The position numbers and the translations under genes are program-made. From assembly GCF_030014955.1 (NCBI RefSeq), contig NZ_JAGRPV010000002.1:1-64000 (forward strand): a stretch of DNA of 64,000 nt. The letters run 5' to 3'. Source of the DNA: Cohnella hashimotonis (lineage in GTDB: Bacteria; Bacillota; Bacilli; Paenibacillales; Paenibacillaceae). This document shows, piece after piece, positions 24,481 through 33,274 of the stretch. Under the pieces are notes generated by a model. That model was not told the origin of the DNA and ran no database searches. It saw nothing but the letters and a program-made list of their open reading frames with translations. Position 1 is the stretch's first letter; every line of letters starts with the position of its first letter.

Positions 24481-25641
24481 ATGATTACCGCATTGTTGGC
24501 GGACGATGAAGAGCATGCGCTTAGCCTGCTGGAGCTGCTGCTCCACCAGACGGGCGAGGTGAAGGTCATCGGGCGCTGCGGCAACGGCATCGACGCGATC
24601 GCGCAGATCGCGCATCTGAAGCCCGATGTCGCGTTCCTGGATATCGAGATGCCGGGGATGAACGGATTGGAGGTGGCGGAGCGGCTCGGCTCTGCGGCGT
24701 TGGACACGCAGGTCGTATTCGTGACCGCTTATGACCGGTATGCCGTGTCCGCATTCGAGAACGACGCGCTCGATTATCTGCTTAAGCCGCTCGAGGTGGA
24801 CCGGTTGAACCGGACCGTGGGACGCGTGAAGCGAGCGGTCTCCCGCCGGAAGTCGGAATTACCGGAGCAAGCGGACGCAGGAAAGGCCGCGGAGGACAAG
24901 CCGCCTTGCGAGCTGCAGGTGCAGCTGCTCGGAGAGATTCAAGTGTCCGTAGAAGGCAGGGGAAGGCTCAAATGGCGGACCTCCAAGGAAAAGGAGCTGT
25001 TCGCCTACCTCGCCGTTCACTACGGCAGCCGGATTCACCGCGACGTGCTGCTTGACGAGCTCTGGCCCGACGAGCATTACCAGAAGGCCAAAGTTTACTT
25101 GCATACGTGCGTGAGTTATTTGCGCCGCGACTTCCGCCAGCTGGGCATGGAAGACGCCGTCATCTACGAGGACGAGAAGTACTCGCTGGCCCCGCAGCTC
25201 GAATGCTCGGACTACCGGGAATTCGTAGACGCGGCGGCAAGTCTTCTGCAGCCGGGAGGCGGCAGCGCGGAGCAGCTCGAACGCACGGTGAGCCTGTACA
25301 GCGGACGGCTGTTCCGCAGCGAGGATTACCAATGGGCCGACGACGAGGTCCGGCACACCGAAGCGGCGATCGAGGCGCAGCTGCTGAGGTTGACTCAGAT
25401 CTACGAGACGCAGCGCGACTATGGACGGATGATCGCCGCGGGGCGCAGGCTGCTGCAGCATTCCCCTTATAATGAAGAAGCCTATCGCATTCTGATGAAG
25501 GCATACGCGGGCAGCGGCAAGCACGACGAGGTATACCGCGTATACGAGGAGATGGAGCGCAGGCTCGACGAGCTGCAAATCCAGGCGTCGGACATGACGT
25601 TGAGTCTGTACGAGGGATTGAGAGTACGTAAAAGGGGCTGA
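24481..25641 (+). CDS. Response regulator with winged-helix and BTAD domains
   Basis: Transcription regulator, 386 aa, starting at ATG 24481 after GGAGGG, three bases after the kinase stop. The receiver has ADDEEH, phospho-acceptor FLDIEMPGMNG (Asp54) and YLLKPLEVDRL. Then comes an OmpR/SARP-like winged helix (SKEKELFAYLAVHYGSRIHR, LLDELWPDEHYQKAKVYLHT) and a bacterial transcriptional activation domain with helical repeats (about 250-380; ETQRDYGRMIAAGRRLL, PYNEEAYRILMKAYAGSG). It is the expected partner of the preceding hybrid kinase. Its targets are unknown. Confidence 0.9.
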   Translation: MITALLADDEEHALSLLELLLHQTGEVKVIGRCGNGIDAIAQIAHLKPDVAFLDIEMPGMNGLEVAERLGSAALDTQVVFVTAYDRYAVSAFENDALDYLLKPLEVDRLNRTVGRVKRAVSRRKSELPEQADAGKAAEDKPPCELQVQLLGEIQVSVEGRGRLKWRTSKEKELFAYLAVHYGSRIHRDVLLDELWPDEHYQKAKVYLHTCVSYLRRDFRQLGMEDAVIYEDEKYSLAPQLECSDYREFVDAAASLLQPGGGSAEQLERTVSLYSGRLFRSEDYQWADDEVRHTEAAIEAQLLRLTQIYETQRDYGRMIAAGRRLLQHSPYNEEAYRILMKAYAGSGKHDEVYRVYEEMERRLDELQIQASDMTLSLYEGLRVRKRG

Positions 25642-25795
25642 TGAGGACGGCTGTCGATCGCGCCCGGTTCCTCGTAAGCTTGGGTTCGTGACAGCGGCGG
25701 ATTTTAAGCGAAACTTCAGCTTGCGCTCATACGCATTTAAGCAGAGGGGGATAATATATAACTCAACCCCCCCTTTGATATAGCAAGAACCCTCG

Positions 25796-25824
25796 GACCC
25801 GCGGAGACGCGGGTCATTTTTTTG
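25796..25824 (+). terminator. Rho-independent terminator
   Basis: GACCCGCG and CGCGGGTC form a perfect 8-bp stem with a GAGA loop, followed by ATTTTTTT. It lies 155 bases after the BTAD regulator stop. The region between (25642-25795) has no supportable gene but includes the AT-rich stretch ATAATATATAACTC and a C-run. Confidence 0.85.
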
Positions 25825-25942
25825 CCGAAACGTTTGCGGGTGGAGGATGGGGTCGGAAACGGGATCGGAGCTGCGGTTATTCTGCTGCGAGCGCGCAAAT
25901 TCGGCTCCTTCACAATGCGCAGCTCCGATTCGGCCGGGAAGC

Positions 25943-27094
25943 CTAATCCAGGCTCCCGACTTCTTGCTCGTACAAACTCGCGCTCCAGCCCCCGCCGTCG
26001 AATCGTCCGCAATATTGGAGTCCTAAGCGCGTATAGTACGCGTTCAGCGAAGGATTTTGGGCCATGCAGTCCAGCCGCAGCCAGGATCTGCCTTTCTGCG
26101 CGATGATGCTTGCCGCGTGCGCCAGCAACAGCCGGCCGATTCCAAGCCCTTTGCAATTCCGGGCCACGGCAAGGCGGTGGACGTATCCCGCGTCCGCATG
26201 GAATAGCGATCCCCAGATCTCCTCTTCTTTCTCCCAATTGATCGAAAAAGCGCCGGCGAGGTTCCCGTGCAGATAGGCCACGTAGATGTCCTGCTCGCGG
26301 AACAGCTTTTCAATGTTCTCGGGCGAGAACATATCCGCATTCCACTGCCGGATTCCTTTGGCCTCCTGAATCCATTCGACGGCGCCAAGATACAACGCCC
26401 GCAGCGCTTCGGCGTCGCCCGGGGTCGCCGGTCGGATGTCCGGTTCGGGCGAGGCCGCGGCTCGGACATCCGTATCGGAATCCGCGTCGCGGATCGCCCC
26501 GGACGGCTGCGGCTGCCATGCGTATTCGAGCATCGAAGCCGATGCGAGCGCACGCTCCGTTCCGAACAGCCGCGAGACGATATGCAGCGCCGCGTCCATG
26601 CCCGTCGTGACGCCGCCGGACAGGACGAGCTTGCCGTTATCGACGTAGCGGACGTCCCGCACGATCGTCGCGCTCGCCGGCGCCGCCTCCTCCAATAGAT
26701 CGAACGCTCTGCGGTTCGTCGTGATCCGCATGCCCTCCAGCAGGCCGGCCTTCGCGAGCAGCAGTGCGCCGGTACATACCGAGAGCACGATGTCGGCCGC
26801 CTGCGCAGCCTTCCCGATCCAGCTCATGAGTCTCTCGTTGTGCATTTCCTTTCGCGAGCCTATTCCCCCCGGAACGACCAGGATGTCCGGCGCCGGGCAA
26901 TCGTCGAGTCCGAACCGCGGCTCGATGCGCACGCCGCTTACCGTTTTTACGGTGCCGGCACGCTCTGCGACCGTATAGACATGCAAATCCTTCCCCCAAT
27001 CGCTGGAAACGGCAAAAACATCGAACGGCCCCGCCACATCCAGCGTATCGACGCCCTCGTAGATCAGTACCGCCACGTTCCTCGTCCGCTTCAT
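25943..27094 (-). CDS. DJ-1/PfpI domain fused to GNAT acetyltransferase
   Basis: Fusion protein, 383 aa. Residues 1-200 are DJ-1/PfpI-like: IYEGVDTLDVAGPFDVF with the conserved acidic residue, ILVVPGGIG, and the nucleophile elbow SVCTGALLLAKAG with Cys107, as in isonitrile-hydratase-like or AraC-associated members. After an acidic Pro/Ala linker (about 205-225), residues 226-380 are a GNAT N-acetyltransferase (IRPATPGDAEALRALY, VHRLAVARNCKGLGIGRLLL acetyl-CoA loop, NPSLNAYYTRLGLQYCG). I chose ATG 27094, spaced behind GGGAGCGGG; a GTG at 27118 is in frame but has no site. The two activities may act on one substrate, as in metabolite repair, but that is a guess. Confidence 0.85.
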   Translation of the reverse strand: MKRTRNVAVLIYEGVDTLDVAGPFDVFAVSSDWGKDLHVYTVAERAGTVKTVSGVRIEPRFGLDDCPAPDILVVPGGIGSRKEMHNERLMSWIGKAAQAADIVLSVCTGALLLAKAGLLEGMRITTNRRAFDLLEEAAPASATIVRDVRYVDNGKLVLSGGVTTGMDAALHIVSRLFGTERALASASMLEYAWQPQPSGAIRDADSDTDVRAAASPEPDIRPATPGDAEALRALYLGAVEWIQEAKGIRQWNADMFSPENIEKLFREQDIYVAYLHGNLAGAFSINWEKEEEIWGSLFHADAGYVHRLAVARNCKGLGIGRLLLAHAASIIAQKGRSWLRLDCMAQNPSLNAYYTRLGLQYCGRFDGGGWSASLYEQEVGSLD

Positions 27095-27147
27095 CCTTCG
27101 CCCGCTCCCTTTTCGCACAATATAGGCCGACTCACCCTGCGATCAAG

Positions 27148-28116
27148 CTAATCTTCGTAAATAATCTCGCCCGTGCGCGACAGATCGTAGCCGGGAATCG
27201 CCGCCAGCTCCCGCCTGAACAGGTCGGAACGCAGCGCTGCGAGCAGCCCCTCGATCCAGGGAAGGTTGGCCGGCGTCTTCAGCGCGACCAGATCGTAGCT
27301 CTCCTGAATAAGGGGGATAAAGTCGATCCGTCCGACGATCGCAGCCGCCTTCTCGATACCGACGCCGAAGTCGGCTTCCCCGGCCGCGACCTTCGCGGCT
27401 ACGGCCATGTGGCTCGTCAGTTCGTCGGCATATCCCGCGATGCCGCTCGCGCGTATGCCGCCTATGCGGAGCTGCTCCTCGAGCAGCACCCGCGCGCCTG
27501 CGCCCCGCTCGCGGTTGGCCAGCCGGAGACCGGGACGCGCTAGATCCGGCCAGTCCGCGAGCCCGAGCGGATTGCCCCGTTGAACGTACAAGCCTGCAGT
27601 GCGGCCGAGCAAACGCACGACCATATACGGCGCGCCGATCAAAATGCGGCGAATATAGGGAAGATTGTACTCGCCGGTATCACCGTCGTACAGATGGGTG
27701 CTGACAATGTCCGCCTCGCCGCGATACATCGCGATCAGACTGTCGAGGCTGCCCGCATAGGCGCGCAACGGTCGCACGCCGCCCGCGCCCGGATTCCCCT
27801 CGAGATGCTTGGCAAGCAGGTCGAGACTCATATCCTGGCCTGTAATGACCAGCGGGCGGACGGATGAAGCCGCCGGCTGCGGAAGAACCATGCCGCGCGC
27901 CGTCTCCGCTTCCGCAGGCGGGCGATGCTGCGCTTGCGAGGCCGGAGAACGCATGCGCAGCTTGTAGGCCTCCAGGTCGGCGGCGTCTACGCGCATCTGC
28001 TTGCCTACGCGATAGGAGGGCAGTTCGCCTTTTTTGATCAGATCATAGACGGTCAGCTTCGATATTTTGAGCATCTGGGCGATCTCTTCGGTCGTATACG
28101 AGATATTGACGGTCAT
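27148..28116 (-). CDS. HTH regulator with periplasmic-binding-protein-like domain, molybdate locus
   Basis: Transcription regulator, 322 aa. ATG 28116 follows AAGGAG at ten bases. The N-terminal excisionase/MerR-like helix-turn-helix (YTTEEIAQMLKISKLTVYDLIKKGELPSYRVGKQMRV) is joined to a substrate-binding-like domain (LVITGQDMSLDLLAKHLE, GSLDSLIAMYRGEADIVSTHL, ANRERGAGARVLLEEQL, GEADFGVGIEKAAAIVG). This is the architecture of B. subtilis YvgK-like proteins beside molybdate transporters. It is divergent from modA, so it likely senses molybdate or tungstate and controls modAB through the palindrome between the genes. Confidence 0.85.
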   Translation of the reverse strand: MTVNISYTTEEIAQMLKISKLTVYDLIKKGELPSYRVGKQMRVDAADLEAYKLRMRSPASQAQHRPPAEAETARGMVLPQPAASSVRPLVITGQDMSLDLLAKHLEGNPGAGGVRPLRAYAGSLDSLIAMYRGEADIVSTHLYDGDTGEYNLPYIRRILIGAPYMVVRLLGRTAGLYVQRGNPLGLADWPDLARPGLRLANRERGAGARVLLEEQLRIGGIRASGIAGYADELTSHMAVAAKVAAGEADFGVGIEKAAAIVGRIDFIPLIQESYDLVALKTPANLPWIEGLLAALRSDLFRRELAAIPGYDLSRTGEIIYED

Positions 28117-28225
28117 ATCGGGCAAGCTCCTTATGTGCATAAATCCAATATTTATCTATTGTAGCACAACGTTCAAACAGATCTCCGCAAGGCCGTTTAC
28201 AGGCGGTGATCAGCTATATATAATG

Positions 28226-28247
28226 ATATCTAATTATAAATAGATAT
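28226..28247. promoter_or_regulatory. Palindromic operator candidate upstream of modA
   Basis: ATATCTA at 28226-28232 and TAGATAT at 28241-28247 form a palindrome with an 8-base centre. A further TATCTAT half-site lies at 28153-28159, near the start of the divergent regulator. The position suits a ModE/YvgK-like repressor acting on both genes. Confidence 0.55.
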
Positions 28248-28273
28248 AAATAATAGGAAAGTGTGGGGCCGAT

Positions 28274-29164
28274 ATGAACAAAATAATGAGATTTATTGCG
28301 ATTTGGATCGTTTGCCTTGCTGTCCTATTGGGGTTGGCCGCATGCGGAGGATCGAACGATGCCAATGGCTCGCGGTCGTCTTCCGTATCGCCCTCGTCTT
28401 CGGCCTCCGAGCCTGCATCGCCTTCGGCTTCGGCGTCATCCGCGACGTCGGCAGCCCCGTCCGCGGAACAGACCGAGCTCACGGTGTCCGCTGCCGCCAG
28501 CCTGACGGACGCGCTGGGCGAGCTCAAGGCGCTGTACGAAAATGCTAATCCGGAGGTGACGCTGAGCTTCAACTTCGGCGCATCCGGCGCCCTGCAGCAG
28601 CAGATCGAGCAAGGTGCGCCGGCGGATCTCTTCCTTTCCGCAGCCTCCAAAAACATGCAGGCGCTCGTGGACAAAGGGTTTATCGAGGAGCGGCACGACC
28701 TGCTGAAAAACGAGCTCGTCGTCGTCGTGCCATCTACCGGGGGCGCTGCCGTAGCCAAGCTTGAAGATCTGTCCGACGCCGCGGTCAAGAAGGTCGCCGT
28801 CGGCATTCCCGAGAGCGTACCCGCGGGCGGCTACGCCAAGGACGCGCTGACGGCGGCGGGACTGTGGGACGGGCTGCAAGGCAAGCTCGTGCAGGGCAAG
28901 GACGTGCGTCAGGTGCTGCAGTTCGTGGAGACGGCCAACGCCGACGCCGGCTTCGTCTACAAGACGGACGCGCTGTCGTCCGACAAGGTCAAGATCGCAT
29001 TCGCGGTCGACCCGTCGCAATACAAATCGATCGTATACCCGATCGGCGTCGTCAAGGCGACGAAGCACGCGGAGGCAGCCGAGCGCTTCTACGCCTATCT
29101 GCAAACGCCCGAGGCGATGTCCGTATTCGTCAAGTACGGCTTCTCGGCAGCGGCTGCCGAGTAA
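28274..29164 (+). CDS. modA: Molybdate-binding lipoprotein ModA
   Basis: Solute-binding lipoprotein, 296 aa, with signal peptide and lipobox LGLAAC, then an unusually long Ser/Ala/Pro linker (SSSVSPSSSASEPASPSASA). The domain begins LTVSAAASLTDALGELKALYE and has FNFGASGALQQQIEQGAPADLFLSAA, the classic ModA oxyanion-binding block, and TANADAGFVYKTDAL near the end. It delivers molybdate or tungstate to ModB. It starts at ATG 28274 after GTGGGG. ModB follows 12 bases downstream. Confidence 0.93.
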   Translation: MNKIMRFIAIWIVCLAVLLGLAACGGSNDANGSRSSSVSPSSSASEPASPSASASSATSAAPSAEQTELTVSAAASLTDALGELKALYENANPEVTLSFNFGASGALQQQIEQGAPADLFLSAASKNMQALVDKGFIEERHDLLKNELVVVVPSTGGAAVAKLEDLSDAAVKKVAVGIPESVPAGGYAKDALTAAGLWDGLQGKLVQGKDVRQVLQFVETANADAGFVYKTDALSSDKVKIAFAVDPSQYKSIVYPIGVVKATKHAEAAERFYAYLQTPEAMSVFVKYGFSAAAAE

Positions 29165-29176
29165 GCGCGGCCCAGG

Positions 29177-29836
29177 ATGGAATGGCAGGCGTTCTGGCCG
29201 CCGATTCGCCTCTCGCTTCAGGTCGCGCTGATCGCGAGCGTCGTGGCGCTGGCGATCGGCACATTTGCCGCACGTCTCATGTCCAGGCGCCGGTTCAGCG
29301 GCCAAGCCCTGGCCGAGACCGCCTTCATGCTGCCGCTTGTGCTCCCGCCGACGGTCGTCGGCTTCGTCCTCCTCGTGCTGCTTGGAAGGCGCAGCGGGGC
29401 GGGCCGGTTCATCGAGTGGCTGACGGGCGCGCCGGTCATCTTCTCGTGGTGGGCGGCCGTGATCGCGTCCGTCGTCGTCGCTTTTCCGCTCGTCTATCAG
29501 ACGATGAAAAACGGGTTTGCTTCCGTCGACCGGGAAGCGGAGGAGGCGGCGCGGGTCGCGGGAGCGAGCGAGCTCCAGGTGTTTTTGTATATTACGCTGC
29601 CGCTCGCGGGGCATGCGTTTCTGACGGCGTTCGTGCTGGCGTTCGCGCGCGGGCTCGGCGAGTTCGGGGCGACGCTGATGATCGCGGGCAACATTCCCGG
29701 TCGCACGCAGACCGTGCCGACCGCGATCTACGTGGCCGTGGATGCCGGTCATACGGGGATGGCGTGGGCCTGGACGGCGGCCGTCATCGGCATATCGTTT
29801 CTGCTGCTGCTGTTCACGGGACGCGCACGGAAGTGA
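29177..29836 (+). CDS. modB: Molybdate ABC transporter permease ModB
   Basis: Permease of 219 aa, starting at ATG 29177 after CCAGG. About five membrane helices are visible. The EAA loop reads EEAARVAGASELQVFLYITLPLAG, and the family signature FARGLGEFGATLMIAGNIPGRTQTVPTAIY is intact. It forms the molybdate channel with ModA. No modC ATPase gene is next to it; the locus ends at a strong terminator. B. subtilis yvgKLM has the same gap, so a shared ATPase elsewhere is likely. Confidence 0.93.
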   Translation: MEWQAFWPPIRLSLQVALIASVVALAIGTFAARLMSRRRFSGQALAETAFMLPLVLPPTVVGFVLLVLLGRRSGAGRFIEWLTGAPVIFSWWAAVIASVVVAFPLVYQTMKNGFASVDREAEEAARVAGASELQVFLYITLPLAGHAFLTAFVLAFARGLGEFGATLMIAGNIPGRTQTVPTAIYVAVDAGHTGMAWAWTAAVIGISFLLLLFTGRARK

Positions 29837-29847
29837 GATATCGAAAG

Positions 29848-29885
29848 CAGCGCTGCGCGATTGATCGCGTAGCGCTGTTTTTTGC
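29848..29885. terminator. Terminator after modB
   Basis: CAGCGCT/AGCGCTG outer arms and CGCGAT/ATCGCG inner arms give a long, nearly perfect stem, followed by TTTTTT on the plus strand. It separates modB from the convergent YhgE gene and could stop transcription from both sides. Confidence 0.85.
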
Positions 29886-29930
29886 GCATAAACGTGTACA
29901 ACCGCCGCATACCCGATCTCGCCTCGCGGT

Positions 29931-32087
29931 TCAGTGAAGCAGCCCGCTCTCCTTCGCCTTGCGCGTCGAACCGGCCAGGAGGCGGTTGATCGGGCGCTTG
30001 AGCGCGAGTCCGAGCACGAGCGCGGCCGCTGCATACGCGACCATGAATGCCAGGCTTCGACGCACGATGTCCCAGAGAATGCCGCCGACCGCCTCCCGCA
30101 TCATGGAGATGGCGTAGGTGAACGGCAGGAACGGATGAATTTTCTGAAAAAAAGGCGGCGCCATCTGGATGGGAAACGTCCCGCCCGCTCCGCCCAGCTG
30201 AAGCACGAGCATGACGATAGCCAGCGCTTTGCCGACGTTGCCGAACACCGAGACGAGCGTGTAGACGATCAGCATGAACACTGCCGACAGCAGCATGCCG
30301 AACAGCACGAACCATCCGGGGCGCGCGACATATGTGCCGAGGATATAGACATCCCCCAAGGTGACGCAGAGCGACTGAAGCACGGCTAGCGTTCCCAGCG
30401 TCAGATACCTGCCGAAGTAAACGTGCCGGCTCCGGTAGGAGACGCCGGGCTCTTCGACGTCGACGGACATGACCGATACGAGCAGCACGGCGCCGACCCA
30501 GAGCGACAGCGTGGTGAAAAAAGGCGACATCGCGGACCCGTAGTTGGGAATCGGGTACAGCTTGTTCTCTTTTAAATCGACCGGTGCGGCGAAAAACGCG
30601 CTTTCCTTCTGCGCGTCGTGGCGCAGCAGCTTGATGATCTCCGCCAGGTCGTTTTCCTTCTCGAACGCGCGGATTTTGTCCGCGATCTCGACAATCTTGC
30701 GCTGCGCCGCCGGCAGCTCCGCCTTCGCCTTGGCGAGCTCGGCTCCGCCGACGGTCAGCGCCGACGCCGCGTCCGTCAGCACGCGCTTCGCGTCCGGCAG
30801 CGCGTCCGACGCATCCTTGAGCACGGCCTGCGCCGTGCTTGCCGCCTCGGCGGCCTTGCCGAGCGCCGCATCGATGCGCGGCGCGATCTCGCCGTCGTAC
30901 GCGCCCAGCAGATCGTCCAGCCGCGTCTCTGCCTCGCCTGCCAGCGTATTCAGCCGGCCGACAAGTTCTTCCGCGGGCCGTTCTCCCCGCCCGGCCGCGT
31001 CCGCAACGCGCTCCAGCAGCTTCGCCTGCTCCAGCATGCCCGCTTGCGCCTGCTTCAGCGCCGCCGCCCGCGTGGACAAGTTGGACGCGCCCGACATGGC
31101 GTCCAGCTGCGATAGCAGGTCGGCGAGCCGGCCGGCGACGTCTGCGCCGGTCCGCAGCCGCTTAGCCACGCCGGTCGCCGCCGTCGCCGCCGCGTCCAGG
31201 TCCAGGTCCGGGTTCGCGGCCTGAAGCAGCGCCGTCACTGAGCGGGCCGCGCCCGCAAGCTGCTGCAGGCTCAGCAGATCCTGCTTGATCTGCGGCCCCA
31301 TTTGGCCGAGTGCCGTGCGGCTTTGTTCCAGGAGGGCACCGGTTTTTGACGTCAACGCTTGACCTTCCTCCGCAAGCGCCGCTACGTCGGGCAGACGCTT
31401 CTGCGCCTTGGCCACGACGCCGCTCGCGAGCCCGACATCCCGCTGCGCTTTGTCCGCCGCGGCGTTGATTTCCGGGAACGCGGCTTCGAGCTTGAACAGT
31501 AGCGTCTTCACTTTTTCGATGGACGGCAGGCTCGCTTCCAGCTCGCTGCCGGCTTCGTTAAACAAGCCGAACAGAATGCCGCTCGCCGTTTCGACGAAGC
31601 GCTGGCTCACCTCCTGCACGATGCTGCTCGCGCCTTTGGAGGTGATTTTTGGCGCGATCGCGTTGATCTTCTCGTTGACGTAATAGTCCAGTGTCGCGGA
31701 CGATGGCTCCGAGGCCAGAATAGTGGCCAGGCTCGCGGAGAAGTTGTCCGGAATGACGATCGCCGCGTAGTAGTCGCCGTGCTTCACGCCCCGCATCGCC
31801 TTGGCCCGGTCGACGAACGTCCACCCGACGCTAGGGTTGGCGGCGAGCTTGGCGGCGATCTCCTTGCCAACGTTGACGGGCGTGCCGCGGATCGTCGTGC
31901 CTTTGTCCTCGTTCGCGACCGCAATGGCGATCCCGCCGGTCTGCGCGTAAGGATCCCAGGACGCCTCGATGTTGAACCAGGCATAGAGGGAGGGCAGGCC
32001 GACGAGTCCGAGAATGATGACGGCGGCGGCCGGATTCGTGAACGCGCGGCGAAGATCGCGAAGATAGATGGAAAGAACGGTTTTCAT
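29931..32087 (-). CDS. YhgE/Pip-family membrane protein
   Basis: Membrane protein of 718 aa. ATG 32087 is preferred to GTG 32093 because GGAAAGGAG then stands nine bases away. One N-terminal helix (AAAVIILGLVGLPSLYAWFNI) is followed by an extracellular part of about 450 residues with GIAIAVANEDKG, an Ala-rich helical (probably coiled-coil) core, and five or six C-terminal membrane helices (LWVGAVLLVSVMSV to LAFMVAYAAAALVLGLAL). This is the YhgE/Pip layout, related to ABC-2 permeases and to ESX-linked proteins such as EsaA. It stands alone and its function here is unknown. Confidence 0.88.
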   Translation of the reverse strand: MKTVLSIYLRDLRRAFTNPAAAVIILGLVGLPSLYAWFNIEASWDPYAQTGGIAIAVANEDKGTTIRGTPVNVGKEIAAKLAANPSVGWTFVDRAKAMRGVKHGDYYAAIVIPDNFSASLATILASEPSSATLDYYVNEKINAIAPKITSKGASSIVQEVSQRFVETASGILFGLFNEAGSELEASLPSIEKVKTLLFKLEAAFPEINAAADKAQRDVGLASGVVAKAQKRLPDVAALAEEGQALTSKTGALLEQSRTALGQMGPQIKQDLLSLQQLAGAARSVTALLQAANPDLDLDAAATAATGVAKRLRTGADVAGRLADLLSQLDAMSGASNLSTRAAALKQAQAGMLEQAKLLERVADAAGRGERPAEELVGRLNTLAGEAETRLDDLLGAYDGEIAPRIDAALGKAAEAASTAQAVLKDASDALPDAKRVLTDAASALTVGGAELAKAKAELPAAQRKIVEIADKIRAFEKENDLAEIIKLLRHDAQKESAFFAAPVDLKENKLYPIPNYGSAMSPFFTTLSLWVGAVLLVSVMSVDVEEPGVSYRSRHVYFGRYLTLGTLAVLQSLCVTLGDVYILGTYVARPGWFVLFGMLLSAVFMLIVYTLVSVFGNVGKALAIVMLVLQLGGAGGTFPIQMAPPFFQKIHPFLPFTYAISMMREAVGGILWDIVRRSLAFMVAYAAAALVLGLALKRPINRLLAGSTRKAKESGLLH

Positions 32088-32254
32088 GCGCACGGTCTCC
32101 TTTCCGGGAAACAGGTACTAATATTCCCTATCCGGGGCGCAAGTCATCCGGCAGCGAATCGATTGTGCCTCATGCCTGTGCAGAACGAAGCTTCGAGCGA
32201 TCCATTTCCTAACTGGGCCAATTATGTTAGTATGGTTGCAAAGGAATGCCTTAT

Positions 32255-32276
32255 ATATGACAACATATGATATAAT
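32255..32276 (+). promoter_or_regulatory. GntR promoter with ATATGACAACATAT operator
   Basis: ATATGACAACATAT at 32255-32268 abuts a perfect -10 TATAAT (32271-32276); the -35 is poor. The same 14-mer, ATATRACAACATAT, recurs before the second kinase and the SIS gene, so the regulator probably controls itself. Confidence 0.65.
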
Positions 32277-32330
32277 AATTAATTACATAGATACTTTTGG
32301 GCGAATTTAGGGAACCGGAGGAGCTTTCAC

Positions 32331-33071
32331 ATGAAATTAAACGTGTCCAATCAAAATCCGCTGTACTTGCAACTCAAGCAAATTATTAAGGAGGATATAG
32401 CGAGAGGCGTGTACAAGGCAGGACAGAAGCTGCCGCCCGAAGCGGAGATCGGGAAGACGTACGGCGTAAGCCGGATCACCGTGCGGCGGGCGATTACCGA
32501 TCTGGTGGAGGAGGGCGTGCTGCACAGCCAGCAGGGCAAGGGCAGCTACGTGCGCGAGCTGAAGGAGAAGCGGGAGCTCATCTCGGTCGGCAGCTTTTCC
32601 GACATGACGACGGCTTCGGGCAAGACCCCGAGCAATCAGATCCTGTCCAACATGATCATCGGCGCGGACGAAAAGCTCGCAGAGACGTTCCGCATTGCGG
32701 TCGGAGATTCCGTGCTCAAGCTGAACCGACTGCTTTTCATCGACAATGAGCCGTTTATCATCGAGACTTCGTACTTCCCGCTCGCGCAAATGCCGGATTT
32801 GGAAAAGTATATAGCCGCTTCCTCGTCCACCTACCAGATTCTAAAAAGCAAGTACGGCATCGAGCCGGCGTATTCCGACAAGACGCTTGAGGTGGTGTTG
32901 GCTTCGGACTATGAGTCGGGGCTGTTCCAGTGCGATCGGGGGACCCCGCTTTATTTGATCGACAAGGTCACTTACGACAAGCATGATCGTCCGCTTCACT
33001 ACTCGCAGTCCCAATACTTGACCAGTAAGGTGATCTTTACGATTCATACCGGCAAGCGCGGCCCGGAGTGA
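32331..33071 (+). CDS. GntR/HutC-family regulator of the fructosamine-type locus (FrlR-like)
   Basis: Regulator of 246 aa starting at ATG 32331 after GGAGGAG. The N-terminal GntR winged helix has NPLYLQLKQIIKEDIARGVYKAGQKLPPE and YGVSRITVRRAITDLVEEGVLHSQQGKGSYV. The C-terminal UTRA effector domain includes KLNRLLFIDNEPFIIETSYFP and ends with VTYDKHDRPLHYSQSQYL. UTRA domains usually bind phosphorylated or N-modified sugars; FrlR and NagR are relatives. It is the first gene of the catabolic locus and has its own promoter with a copy of the shared operator. Confidence 0.88.
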   Translation: MKLNVSNQNPLYLQLKQIIKEDIARGVYKAGQKLPPEAEIGKTYGVSRITVRRAITDLVEEGVLHSQQGKGSYVRELKEKRELISVGSFSDMTTASGKTPSNQILSNMIIGADEKLAETFRIAVGDSVLKLNRLLFIDNEPFIIETSYFPLAQMPDLEKYIAASSSTYQILKSKYGIEPAYSDKTLEVVLASDYESGLFQCDRGTPLYLIDKVTYDKHDRPLHYSQSQYLTSKVIFTIHTGKRGPE

Positions 33072-33204
33072 CCGGCGGTTTCGAGCGCGCTTCGAATCCA
33101 GGCTTTCCGTCTCTTGTCCGGCAGTCGTCGGGCGGAGGAGGAAGGCTTTTTTTGTGCAAGGCGACAGCGGGGCTCGAGCGCGCGGATCGTCCGCGAGATA
33201 CCGC

Positions 33205-33252
33205 TTGACGGATTGCGTTGTAATTGTATTTAATTATTATATTACAACTAAT
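33205..33252 (+). promoter_or_regulatory. First kinase promoter and weak operator
   Basis: TTGACG (33205-33210) and TATTTA (33227-33232) are 16 bases apart. ATATTACAACTAAT at 33239-33252 lies at about +1 and matches the shared operator in 11 of 14 positions. Confidence 0.45.
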
Positions 33253-33274
33253 AACAAGTCGGGGGGTTTTTTCG

